Shown here: positions 1 through 6,160 of the stretch, piece after piece | Numbering within the stretch: position 1 is the stretch's first letter | Layout of the letters: the number at the start of each line of letters is the position of its first letter | NCBI GenBank assembly: GCA_903859225.1 | Contig: CAIOLV010000082.1 | Coordinates: forward strand, 1 to 8,061 | Reading direction: 5' to 3' | Source of the DNA: an uncultured bacterium | GTDB taxonomy: Bacteria > Bipolaricaulota > Bipolaricaulia > UBA7950 > UBA9294 | Length of the DNA stretch: 8,061 nt | Translations under genes and position numbers: made by a program | Notes under the pieces: model-generated | Told to the model about the DNA's origin: nothing | Databases searched by the model: none | What the model saw: the letters and a program-made list of their open reading frames with translations, nothing else

Positions 1-522
1 AGTTCGTCGGGCGGGACGGCATACGTCTGGATCCAGCGGCACAGCCGGCCCCATCGAGAGGCCGCGGTCGAACACCGCAAGTTCGCAGGTCGCGCCGAGG
101 CGGCGATAGGCGCGCAACGCGGCGCGCTGCGCCGCAGCGACGATGCCGACGGCGTCGACCTCGGACGCCGATGCGCAGCCGAAGGCCCACCGCGTGCAGG
201 CGACGATGCACGCGTACGCAGCTTCGCGGGCCACGGGAGTGAGGGCCTTCGAGTCGTCGACGCCGCCGAGCAGCCGTTCGACGCGCCCTGCGTCCGCGAG
301 AAGCTCCCGCGGGATCTGCACGCAGCCGACGACGACGGGGCCAGCCAACGCGCCGCGCCCTGCCTCGTCGAAACCCGCGAGCGCCAGGCATTCAAGGGGT
401 TGTTCGGCGCCTCGAAAAAGAGAGGGCGCGTCGAACGGACGCGCCACGGCTGGATCTCTTGAAGCCTCACCAAGGGCAAGGTCGAACGCGAGAAGCTCGC
501 GCGCTCGTGTCTCTCGCCGCAT
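1..522 (-). CDS. rnhB: Ribonuclease HII, N-terminal part (gene runs off left edge)
   Basis: RNase HII cuts the RNA strand of RNA-DNA hybrids and starts removal of single ribonucleotides from DNA, using two metal ions in the cytoplasm. The visible 174 residues carry the family core: AGFDEAGRGALAGPVV at about residues 49-64 gives the first Asp-Glu pair (D52, E53). DDSKAL follows near 89-94, an AQRAALRAY helix near 131-139, and AVFDRG with the third acidic residue (D152). The fourth acidic residue and the C-terminal half lie beyond the window edge. The ATG at 520-522 is preceded by AGGAGG about 5 nt upstream, which fixes the start. About 48 residues precede the active-site motif, a longer N-terminus than in E. 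coli but of a kind seen in Bacillus RnhB. It is the last visible gene of the translation cluster, 58 bp after rplS, the usual place for rnhB. The family call is firm; activity cannot be judged from a partial gene. Confidence 0.9.
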   Translation of the reverse strand, partial: MRRETRARELLAFDLALGEASRDPAVARPFDAPSLFRGAEQPLECLALAGFDEAGRGALAGPVVVGCVQIPRELLADAGRVERLLGGVDDSKALTPVAREAAYACIVACTRWAFGCASASEVDAVGIVAAAQRAALRAYRRLGATCELAVFDRGLSMGPAVPLDPDVCRPARRT

Positions 523-534
523 CGGCCTCCTCCT

Positions 535-571
535 GGCTGCGCGTCGCGCAGCCCTCCGTGTATGCACGGAG
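535..571 (-). repeat. Two abutting hairpins between rplS and rnhB
   Basis: Two perfect inverted repeats lie side by side in the 58-bp gap. The first, at 554-571, has arms CTCCGTG and CACGGAG (7 bp) around a 4-nt loop. The second, at 535-553, has arms GGCTGCGCG and CGCGCAGCC around a single central base, so 8 bp with a 3-nt loop is the realistic stem. In the direction of transcription they come after the rplS stop and end 2-3 nt before the rnhB Shine-Dalgarno sequence. No T-run follows either stem, so a classical intrinsic terminator is unlikely. Attenuation, an mRNA processing or stability site, or translational tuning of rnhB are possible roles (inference). Confidence 0.7.
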
Positions 572-580
572 ACCGGAGCC

Positions 581-901
581 CTAGTGGATCTTGCGCAGAT
601 CGCGCAGGTAGTACGGGCGGCTCTGTCGCGCGCCGCGCTCTTTCACGCGTTCGATCTTCTCGATCTTCGGCGAGTGAAGGGCATACGTCTTCTCGACGCC
701 GATGCCGGAAGAGACCTTCCGCACGGTCACCATCTCGCGCGTGCTGCCGCCTGCCCGCTTCAAGACGATGCCTTCGAACACCTGAATGCGTTCCTTCGCC
801 CCTTCCGAAATGCGCTCGTGAATGCGCACGATGTCCCCGGGGCGGAATTCGCCGCGCTCCTTCAGGTACTCCTGTTCCACGGCGCGCAAGATGTCGTCCA
901 T
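581..901 (-). CDS. rplS: 50S ribosomal protein L19
   Basis: L19 sits at the interface of the large and small ribosomal subunits. The 106-residue product has the family pattern throughout: F-R-PGDIVRIHERISEGAKERIQVFEGIVLKR, then GGSTREMVTVRKVSSGIGVEKTYALHSP, and the basic ending RPYYLRDLRKIH. Length is normal (family about 110-120). I chose the ATG at 899-901 because GAGGAGG lies 5 nt upstream. The reading frame stays open to a TTG 18 bp further up, but that codon has no usable Shine-Dalgarno spacing and would add six acidic residues foreign to the family. It follows the SPOUT methyltransferase gene by 26 bp and precedes rnhB, its usual neighbour. Nothing unusual in the protein. Confidence 0.97.
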   Translation of the reverse strand: MDDILRAVEQEYLKERGEFRPGDIVRIHERISEGAKERIQVFEGIVLKRAGGSTREMVTVRKVSSGIGVEKTYALHSPKIEKIERVKERGARQSRPYYLRDLRKIH

Positions 902-927
902 GACGTCCTCCTCGTCCAATCTCCTGT

Positions 928-1494
928 CTATCGGTCGTCGCCCGCCACGCGATCCAAGGTGATGGCCGTCGCGGCGCGGACGGATAGGTGGTTGAAATCA
1001 GCGTCCGGCATGATGGGGGGCAAGATGGCATCGCAGGTATCGATCAACTCATCGGCCATGCCCCATCCCGTACCGAAGAGAATATACACCGGCGGCCCGT
1101 CGCTTCTCAATCGGTCGCGCAGTGCTCGGTAGGAGATGACCTCCTTGTTCGACGGCCGGGCCGACGTTGCGACGAGGAACGGCGCCTGTCCCTCGGCCTC
1201 TTCGATGAAGCGCAACGTCTCTTCGAGATCCTCGGCCACGGCCATGTACTCGATCGCCTCGCCGCGGCGGCTCTTCTCGCGGATGCGCTCGCCTTCGGTC
1301 CAGAACCCGCGGATGCGCCAGGTGATCGCCTGCTGTGTCGGCACGGGCGTGATGACGAAGTAGCGCGCGACGCCGTACGTGCGAGCCGAGCGCGCGATGT
1401 CGTGCACGTCGATCGGCGTGACCGAGGTGGCGACGATCTCGCCCTCGCGGTTGCGCATCGGGTAGTGCAGAAGACCCAGGTACAGGCTAGCCAC
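928..1494 (-). CDS. SPOUT-type RNA methyltransferase (TM1570-like, Methyltrn_RNA_4 family)
   Basis: The 188-residue product matches the family of Thermotoga TM1570, predicted S-adenosylmethionine-dependent RNA methyltransferases with a trefoil-knot fold. Seen: an LYLGLLHYPM start; TPIDVHDIARSARTYGV near residues 26-42; ITPVP near 48-52; VATSAR near 108-113; and the knot/cofactor loops ILFGTGWGMADEL (138-150) and FNHLSVRAATAITLDR (167-182). The RNA target is, to my knowledge, not established for this family. The start is a GTG at 1492-1494 with AGGAGG 9 nt upstream, overlapping the end of trmD by 8 bp, so the two are probably translationally coupled. An in-frame ATG at 1510-1512 is possible, but it lacks a good ribosome site and adds residues MRRKAS before the conserved start. 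In Thermotoga the same gene lies between trmD and rplS. Confidence 0.85.
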   Translation of the reverse strand: MASLYLGLLHYPMRNREGEIVATSVTPIDVHDIARSARTYGVARYFVITPVPTQQAITWRIRGFWTEGERIREKSRRGEAIEYMAVAEDLEETLRFIEEAEGQAPFLVATSARPSNKEVISYRALRDRLRSDGPPVYILFGTGWGMADELIDTCDAILPPIMPDADFNHLSVRAATAITLDRVAGDDR

Positions 1495-2236
1495 GCTCGC
1501 CTTCCTCCTCATCCCGCAGCCCCGGGAGCCCGCGCGTGGGCTCGTCGGGCTCACGCGTTACCCCAAGAAGATCGGGGCGGTTTTTCGCCGTCTTCTTCCA
1601 CGCCTCGCGCCTGCGGAACTCCTCAATCCTCGCGTGATCGCCCGACAGCAGCACGTCCGGCACGCCCTGACCGCGGAACTCCGGCGGCCGCGTGTACTGC
1701 GGCGCTCCGAGTCGCGGCTCGTCATAGAACGAGTCCGTGGCGACCGATTCGTACTTCCCGACCACGCCGGGCAGCATTCGCGCCGTCGCTTCGATCACGA
1801 CAGCGGCCGCAACCTCTCCGCCGGCGAGCACGAAGTCGCCGATCGAGATCTCCTCGTCGACGAACGCGAGGATTCGCTCGTCCACTCCCTCGTAGCGGCC
1901 GCAGAGGAGGACGAGTCCGTCTCCTTGCGCGTAGCGCGCGGCGTCCTTCTGCGTGAACAGGCGGCCCTGTGCAGAGAGGAGGACCGTCGTCGTCCGCGGT
2001 CCCCACTGCGGCCGCAGCGCCTCGAGCGCCCGCACGAACGGCTCGACTTTGAGGAGCATGCCGGCGCCGCCGCCGTACGGGCGGTCGTCGACGACGCGGT
2101 GGGCGTCGTCGGTGAAGTCGCGCAAGTCGTGGAGGTAGACGGCAATCTCACCCGCCTCCCACGCCTGGCCGACGACGCCGACGGACAGAAGTTCACCGAG
2201 CGACTTCGGGAAAATGCTGACCACGTCGAATCGCAT
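1487..2236 (-). CDS. trmD: tRNA (guanine-N1-)-methyltransferase TrmD
   Basis: TrmD methylates N1 of G37 next to the anticodon, using S-adenosylmethionine, and so prevents +1 frameshifting. The 249-residue protein is typical in length and carries all landmark motifs: MRFDVVSIFP at the start; DDRPYGGGAGMLLK near 50-63; LLCGRYEGVDERI near 110-122; the knotted loop EISIGDFVLAGGE near 129-141; and APQYTRPPEFRGQGVPDVLLSGDH near 178-201. R153 and D168 align by eye with the catalytic Arg154 and Asp169 of Haemophilus TrmD. The start ATG at 2234-2236 lies 5 nt after the khpA stop, with only a weak purine-rich site that overlaps that stop, so translation is probably coupled to khpA. Its 3' end overlaps the next methyltransferase gene by 8 bp. 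The usual upstream gene rimM is absent. Confidence 0.97.
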   Translation of the reverse strand: MRFDVVSIFPKSLGELLSVGVVGQAWEAGEIAVYLHDLRDFTDDAHRVVDDRPYGGGAGMLLKVEPFVRALEALRPQWGPRTTTVLLSAQGRLFTQKDAARYAQGDGLVLLCGRYEGVDERILAFVDEEISIGDFVLAGGEVAAAVVIEATARMLPGVVGKYESVATDSFYDEPRLGAPQYTRPPEFRGQGVPDVLLSGDHARIEEFRRREAWKKTAKNRPDLLGVTREPDEPTRGLPGLRDEEEGERG

Positions 2237-2241
2237 CGCGC

Positions 2242-2475
2242 CTACTCGATGATCTCGACGACGACCTCGCGATCTGCGCGGGTCGCCGCCGCTTCGAGAA
2301 ACGTCCGCAGCGCGGCGATCGTCCGGCCGCCCTTGCCGAGCAGGCGACCGCGGTCGTTCTCCGCGACGTGGAGAAAGAAGATGTCCACTCGCTCCGTCTC
2401 GATGCGGTCGATCTTGAGCGCCTCGGGACGTTCAATCAGCGAGTGGACGAGAAACTCGCACAGGCGGTAGAGCAA
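2242..2475 (-). CDS. khpA: KhpA-like KH-domain RNA-binding protein
   Basis: A small single-KH RNA-binding protein. KhpA homologues, often with KhpB, bind many RNAs and affect cell division or cell-wall genes in Gram-positive bacteria. The 77-residue product shows LCEFLVHSLIERPEAL at the N-terminus, VAENDRGRLLGKGGRTIAALRTFLEAAA with the GXXG loop (GKGG, residues 47-50), and ends VVVEIIE; family members usually read GKQG. I chose a TTG at 2473-2475 because GGGGAGG lies 4 nt upstream and the resulting length matches the family (about 75-80). A GTG at 2506-2508 would give 88 residues, but it has no Shine-Dalgarno site and lies in the loop of a perfect hairpin. It sits between rpsP and trmD, as in many bacteria. 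Family call firm; start moderately sure. Confidence 0.87.
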   Translation of the reverse strand: MLYRLCEFLVHSLIERPEALKIDRIETERVDIFFLHVAENDRGRLLGKGGRTIAALRTFLEAAATRADREVVVEIIE

Positions 2476-2496
2476 ACGACCTCCCCGCTTCGGCAC

Positions 2497-2517
2497 CGGC
2501 CTGGGCACCCCAGGCCG
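2497..2517 (-). repeat. Perfect 9-bp hairpin between rpsP and khpA
   Basis: Arms CGGCCTGGG (2497-2505) and CCCAGGCCG (2509-2517) are exact reverse complements around a 3-nt loop. In the direction of transcription the stem begins about 10 nt after the rpsP stop and ends about 10 nt before the khpA Shine-Dalgarno sequence. There is no T-run, so read-through is expected. It could separate rpsP from khpA expression or protect the upstream mRNA from 3' decay (inference). The loop holds a GTG in frame with khpA that should not be taken as its start. Confidence 0.65.
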
Positions 2518-2526
2518 CGGCCACGC

Positions 2527-2949
2527 CTAGGTCGCAGCCTCGGTCTCGGCCTTCGCTTTGGCCTTGGCTTTGGCTTTCGCCTCAGCCTTCGCCGCCTTGG
2601 CCGCCGCCTCAGGCGCCACTGCCTCAGGCGCCGCCTCGGGTTCGGCCTCGGCGGTCGCGCCCGCGCGCTTCGCGGTCGCGGCCGCGCGCTTGGCGGCGTC
2701 CCACGCCACCATGACGCCGGCTTTCGACAACAGGTCGCGCGCCACCTTCGTTGGCTTCGCCCCGTCGAGCAGCCACTTCAGTGCGGCCTCGTTGTCGACC
2801 TGGAACGTCGCCGGATCCGTCTTCGGGTCGTAGCGCCCGATGTCCGCGACGACCTTCGCGTCCCGCGGCTTGCGCCCGTCAAGGACGACGATGCGATACG
2901 CAGGCTGTCCCTTCCGACCCACTTTCTTCAACCGAATCTTCGCTGCCAT
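2527..2949 (-). CDS. rpsP: 30S ribosomal protein S16 with long Ala/Lys/Glu-rich C-terminal tail
   Basis: S16 is a primary assembly protein of the small subunit body. Residues 1 to about 82 are the S16 core: KIRLKKVGRKGQPAYRIVVLDGRKPRDAKVVADIGRYDP, then the helix NEAALKWLLDGAKPTKVARDLLSKAGV. From about residue 84 to 140 the protein is a low-complexity tail, first AAKRAAATAKRAGATAEAEPEAAPEA and then alternating Lys-Ala ending KAKAETEAAT. Typical S16 has about 80-90 residues, so the tail adds roughly 55. At DNA level it contains two copies of GCCTCAGGCGCC 15 bp apart and short GGCTTT-like repeats. The start ATG at 2947-2949 has GAGGT 5 nt upstream. It lies 35 bp after ffh. Shorter charged tails on S16 are common; this one is long but looks intact. 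Confidence 0.96.
   Translation of the reverse strand: MAAKIRLKKVGRKGQPAYRIVVLDGRKPRDAKVVADIGRYDPKTDPATFQVDNEAALKWLLDGAKPTKVARDLLSKAGVMVAWDAAKRAAATAKRAGATAEAEPEAAPEAVAPEAAAKAAKAEAKAKAKAKAKAETEAAT
2606..2632 (-). repeat. 15-bp-period repeat encoding the PEAVA/PEAAA part of the S16 tail
   Basis: The 12-mer GCCTCAGGCGCC occurs at 2606-2617 and again at 2621-2632, a period of 15 bp (five codons). On the coding strand it encodes successive PEAxA units in the low-complexity S16 tail. The adjacent 2553-2590 stretch has imperfect GGCTTT/GGCCTT hexamer repeats encoding the Lys-Ala run. Both suggest growth of the tail by replication slippage (inference). Confidence 0.65.
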
Positions 2950-2984
2950 GCCTCACCTCAATCGAGTGTTCCAAACGACGCAGC

Positions 2985-4313
2985 TCACGAGACCCCAAGC
3001 ATGTCGGGCGGGAAACGTCCCTTTCCCCGCCGTCCTCCGACCCACTTGAGAGCGCGCTTGGCTTCTGCATAGCGCGTGAGAACGGCGTTCACATCTCTGA
3101 CTCTCGTTCCGCTTCCGCGGGCGATGCGCTTCTTACGGCTACCCCCAATTATAGAGGGCTCCCGCCGTTCTTCCAGCGTCATCGATCGCAGGATCGCCAG
3201 CGTTCGCTTCAGGTCAGCCTCGTCCTCGTCGGTCACGTTCCCTTTCAGCTTGGCCGCGCCCGGCAGCCGCTCGATGATCTGCGACAACGGTCCAAGCTTG
3301 CGCACCTCCTCGAGCTGTTCGAGGAAGTCCTGAAGCGTGAAGCGGTTCTTGCGGATGTTCTCGACCAATTGCTCGGCCTTGGCGACGTCCATGCGCTCCT
3401 CGGCCTGCTCGATGAGCGTGAGGACGTCGCCCATCCCGAGGATCCGTTCGGCCATGCGCTGCGGGTGGAACGGCTCCAGCCCGTCGACCTTTTCCCCTGT
3501 CCCGAGGTAGACGATGGGGCACCCGGTGGCGTGGCGGATGGACAACGCGGCGCCGCCGCGCGCGTCGCCGTCCGTCTTGGACAGAATCACCCCGGTGAGC
3601 GCCACGCGCTCGTTGAACGCGGTCGCCACGGCCACGGCTTCCTGACCGGTCATGGCATCGGCAACGAGGAGCTTCTCCACCGGGTTCGTCGCCTCGGCGA
3701 TCTCGGCGATCTCGCGCATCATCTCGTCGTCGATCTGAAGCCGCCCCGCGGTGTCGATCAGCACGACGTCGCGCAGGTGCTGGCGGGCCCACGACACGGC
3801 GCCGGACGCGATCTTCACCGGATTCGGATCGGTGCGCGACACCACCGGGATGTCGAGGTCGCGGCCCAGCTGTTCGAGCTGGTCGATGGCGGCGGGGCGA
3901 TAGACGTCGGCGGCGACGAGCACGGGCTTGCGCCCCTCGTGCTTGAGCAGGTTCGCCAGCTTGGCTGCCGTCGTGGTCTTTCCAGATCCCTGGAGCCCGA
4001 CGAGCATCACCACGGAGGGACGCCGGTCGAGGCGCAGCGCGGTTCGCTCCCCGCCCATGGTCTCGGCGAGCTCGTCGCGCACGATCTTGAGCAGCTGCTG
4101 CCCGGGAGTGAGGCTCTCCATCACGTCGGCGCCGACGGCGCGCGCGCGGATCCTCTCCACCAGCTCCTTCACGACCTTGTAGTTCACGTCCGCCTCGAGC
4201 AGGGCGAGGCGAATCTCGCGCAGCCCTTCGGCCACGTCGCTCTCGGTGAGAGATCCCTTGCCGCGCAAACGCTGGAAGACGGCGGTCAGACGTTCAGCGA
4301 GCGCGTCGAACAT
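2985..4313 (-). CDS. ffh: Signal recognition particle GTPase Ffh
   Basis: Ffh (SRP54) binds 4.5S/SRP RNA and the signal sequences of nascent membrane proteins and hands ribosomes to FtsY. The 442 residues show the N helical bundle (about 1-95); a G domain with GLQGSGKTTTAAKLA (106-120), DVYRPAA (136-142), DTAGR (187-191), SKTDGDARGGAALS (245-258) and the closing loop GTGEKVDGLEPFHP (271-284); and the M domain from about 295. In the M domain, GSRKKRIARGSG (391-402) is the SRP-RNA-binding signature. The signal-sequence groove region is poor in methionine: only M308, M378 and M438 fall after residue 295, with none in the finger-loop region. The start ATG at 4311-4313 has AAGGAG 5 nt upstream. 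It lies 63 bp after accC and 35 bp before rpsP. Length is normal. Confidence 0.98.
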   Translation of the reverse strand: MFDALAERLTAVFQRLRGKGSLTESDVAEGLREIRLALLEADVNYKVVKELVERIRARAVGADVMESLTPGQQLLKIVRDELAETMGGERTALRLDRRPSVVMLVGLQGSGKTTTAAKLANLLKHEGRKPVLVAADVYRPAAIDQLEQLGRDLDIPVVSRTDPNPVKIASGAVSWARQHLRDVVLIDTAGRLQIDDEMMREIAEIAEATNPVEKLLVADAMTGQEAVAVATAFNERVALTGVILSKTDGDARGGAALSIRHATGCPIVYLGTGEKVDGLEPFHPQRMAERILGMGDVLTLIEQAEERMDVAKAEQLVENIRKNRFTLQDFLEQLEEVRKLGPLSQIIERLPGAAKLKGNVTDEDEADLKRTLAILRSMTLEERREPSIIGGSRKKRIARGSGTRVRDVNAVLTRYAEAKRALKWVGGRRGKGRFPPDMLGVS

Positions 4314-4351
4314 AGCATCTCCTTCGTCGTGCCGGGATCGTGAGAACCGCT

Positions 4352-4380
4352 AGGGTACGGGGGAAAAGCGAGACCATCAA
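4352..4380 (-). promoter_or_regulatory. Possible internal promoter for ffh
   Basis: In the 63-bp accC-ffh gap a minus-strand TTGATG (4375-4380, overlapping the accC stop) is followed after exactly 17 bp by TACCCT (4352-4357), about 40 bp before the ffh ATG. Spacing is ideal and the -35 box matches four of six consensus bases, but the -10 box matches only three. The gap is the longest in the minus-strand block, which makes a separate promoter plausible. Confidence 0.3.
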
Positions 4381-5720
4381 GCCAACGCGTGCCGCTCGAG
4401 GAACGTCGTCGATAGGTCGGCGTCGCGAAACGCGGAGTGGGAAACGATGCGCAGCGCGAGGTCGCGCGTCGTCGCAACACCGGACACGCGGAACCGCTTG
4501 AGCGCGCCGATCATCCGCGCGCGCGCCTCCTCGCGGTCCTCTCCCCACGCGATGAGTTTCGCGATGAGCGAGTCGTAGTACGGCGTCACGACCATCCCGT
4601 CGAAGAGAGCAGTGTCGAGCCGGATGCCGTGGCCGCCCGGAAGCTCCTCGATGTGGATCGTCCCGGTAGAGGGCAGGAATCCGTGCGATGGGTCCTCCGC
4701 GTTGAGGCGGCATTCGATCGTGTGCCCGCGCGGTTGGAGCGCTTCGAAGTCGAGCGGAATGGTCGCTCCGGCCGCGATGCGAATCTGCTCCTTGACCAGG
4801 TTGAGGCGGCAGGCGACCTCGGTGACCGAGTGCTCGACCTGAATCCGGGCGTTCATCTCGATGAAGTAGAACTGCCCGTCCGGCGAAACGACGAATTCGA
4901 CCGTCCCGGCGTTCGAGTAGTTGACGGCGTGCACCGCGGCGAGCGCGGCGCGATGCAAGCGCGTCCGCAGACCCGCATCGAGGCGTGGAGCCGGGCTCTC
5001 TTCAATCAGCTTCTGGTGCCTCCGCTGGATGGAGCAGTCGCGCTCTCCGAGCGCGATGGCTCTCCCGCGCTCGTCGGCCAGGATCTGCACCTCGACGTGG
5101 CGCGGGTTCTGGACAGCTTTCTCCAAGTACAGACCGCCCTCGCCCGACGCCGCCTTGGCCTCGCCGGCCGCCGCTCCGAGCGCAGCGAGGAGCTCGTCCG
5201 CGCTCGCGGTCCAGCGCAGCCCGCGCCCTCCTCCGCCGAACACGGACTTCACGAGCACGGGGTAGCCGATCGCCTCAGCCATCGCGACGACATCGTCCGT
5301 CTTCTTCGGAGCTGCGCCGCCCGGCAATACGGGGACCCCGGCCTGGGCAACGCACTCGCGCGCCACCGTCTTGTCGCCGACGATGCGCATCGACTGTTTG
5401 CTCGGACCGATGAAGCGAATGCCGTGTTCTTCGCAGATCTCGACGAAGTGCGGGCTTTCGGAGAGGAATCCGTACCCCGGGTGGATGGCGCGCGCCTCGA
5501 CCAGTTCGGCGACGCTGATCAGGGCGGCCGGGTTGAGGTAGCTCTTCGCCGCCTCCGCCGGCCCGATGCACACGGCGCCGTCGGCGAGCTGCAGGTAGGG
5601 CATGGCCTCGTCGGCCTCGGAGTAGACGGCGATCGAACGCAGACCGAGTTCTCGGCACGCTTCGATGACGCGAAGCGCAATCTCGCCGCGGTTGGCTACA
5701 AGGACCGTGTCGAAGCTCAT
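4377..5720 (-). CDS. accC: Acetyl-CoA carboxylase, biotin carboxylase subunit
   Basis: AccC carboxylates the biotin on AccB with ATP and bicarbonate, the first half-reaction of acetyl-CoA carboxylase in fatty-acid synthesis. The 447-residue length is normal. Seen: VLVANRGEIALR near the start; AIHPGYGFLSESP (78-90); GDKTVAR with K117; VKSVFGGGGRGLRW (157-170), the mobile ATP-lid glycine loop; RHVEVQ; ERDCSIQRRHQKLIEESPAP (226-244); and the catalytic stretch FIEMNARIQVEH (286-297), with E288, N290, R292 and E296 by family alignment. R338 (ECRLNAE) and TPYYDSLIAK (379-388) follow. MNARIQVEHSVTE replaces the more common MNTRIQVEHPVTE, and VFGGGG replaces the usual AAGGGG-type text; all catalytic residues are kept. 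The start ATG overlaps the accB stop (ATGA). A larger biotin-dependent carboxylase is unlikely, because the protein stops at normal AccC length and the carrier is separate. Confidence 0.96.
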   Translation of the reverse strand: MSFDTVLVANRGEIALRVIEACRELGLRSIAVYSEADEAMPYLQLADGAVCIGPAEAAKSYLNPAALISVAELVEARAIHPGYGFLSESPHFVEICEEHGIRFIGPSKQSMRIVGDKTVARECVAQAGVPVLPGGAAPKKTDDVVAMAEAIGYPVLVKSVFGGGGRGLRWTASADELLAALGAAAGEAKAASGEGGLYLEKAVQNPRHVEVQILADERGRAIALGERDCSIQRRHQKLIEESPAPRLDAGLRTRLHRAALAAVHAVNYSNAGTVEFVVSPDGQFYFIEMNARIQVEHSVTEVACRLNLVKEQIRIAAGATIPLDFEALQPRGHTIECRLNAEDPSHGFLPSTGTIHIEELPGGHGIRLDTALFDGMVVTPYYDSLIAKLIAWGEDREEARARMIGALKRFRVSGVATTRDLALRIVSHSAFRDADLSTTFLERHALA

Positions 5721-6136
5721 AGCGGGTCGAAGACGAAGAGCACCTGGCCGTATTCGACCGGCGCGCCATCCTCGGCCATCACGACGCGCAGTCGGCCGGC
5801 GGACTCCGTCTTGATCTCGTTCATGACCTTCATCGCCTCGATCAGCCCGACCGTGTCGCCGGGCTTGACGGATTGGCCGACCTCGACGAACGGGGCGTCT
5901 TCCGGAGTCGGCCGCCGGTAGAAGGTTCCGACGAGCGGGGCCGTGAGGAGGAGGCCGTCGGGAACTGCGGCAGCGGGGGCGCCGGGCGTCGGAGACTCAG
6001 GGGCCGTCGCTGCGGGCGCGGCGTGGCTCGTCGACTGCCGAACCGTGATCGTGGACTCGCCGTCCGAGACGGTGATCTCGCTCAGCTGCTCGCGTTTCAG
6101 CAGTCGGACGATCTCGCGCAATTCCTCGATGTTCAC
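5717..6136 (-). CDS. accB: Acetyl-CoA carboxylase, biotin carboxyl carrier protein
   Basis: AccB carries the biotin that shuttles carboxylate between biotin carboxylase and carboxyltransferase. The 139-residue product has an N-terminal helical segment (NIEELREIVRLLKREQLSEITVSDGESTITVR), an Ala/Pro/Thr-rich linker (about 38-60), and a C-terminal biotinyl domain LLTAPLVGTFYRRPTPEDAPFVEVGQSVKPGD. Its biotinylation motif is EAMKVMNEI (K103), ending EYGQVLFVFDPL. The start is a GTG at 6134-6136, with GAGGAGG 7 nt upstream. The frame stays open further upstream, but those residues are unlike the family and cross the promoter region. It is the first gene of the minus-strand block, coupled to accC by a 4-bp ATGA overlap. 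No efp gene precedes it, although efp is a frequent neighbour elsewhere, and accA/accD are not in the window. Confidence 0.94.
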   Translation of the reverse strand: MNIEELREIVRLLKREQLSEITVSDGESTITVRQSTSHAAPAATAPESPTPGAPAAAVPDGLLLTAPLVGTFYRRPTPEDAPFVEVGQSVKPGDTVGLIEAMKVMNEIKTESAGRLRVVMAEDGAPVEYGQVLFVFDPL

Positions 6137-6160
6137 CCAGCACCCTCCTCGAGGCGGAGG

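Noticed and set aside
535..571. Intrinsic terminator after rplS
   Set aside because: The stems are strong, but no T-run follows on the transcribed strand and rnhB starts right behind them with a good ribosome site.
143..1132. 329-codon plus-strand open frame opposite rnhB, rplS and the methyltransferase
   Set aside because: It spans three genes coded on the other strand and their gaps. The product is Arg/Ser/Ala-rich and matches no family.
2553..2632. CRISPR-like or satellite repeat
   Set aside because: The repeats are short, codon-phased and lie inside the S16 tail; there are no unique spacers of constant length.
2751..4343. 530-codon plus-strand open frame opposite ffh
   Set aside because: It lies antisense to an unmistakable Ffh coding region. 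Its product is Arg/Leu/Val/His-rich without recognisable motifs, as expected when GC-rich codons suppress stops on the other strand.
4437..5921. 494-codon plus-strand open frame opposite accC and accB
   Set aside because: Antisense to clear AccC/AccB coding sequence; low-information Arg/Asp/Val composition and no ribosome site or motif. It is a GC-driven shadow.
6144..6160. CCTCC/GGAGG inverted repeat that could mask the accB ribosome site
   Set aside because: The upstream arm lies before the predicted transcription start (near 6154), so it would not be in the mRNA if that promoter is right; the stem is only 5 bp.
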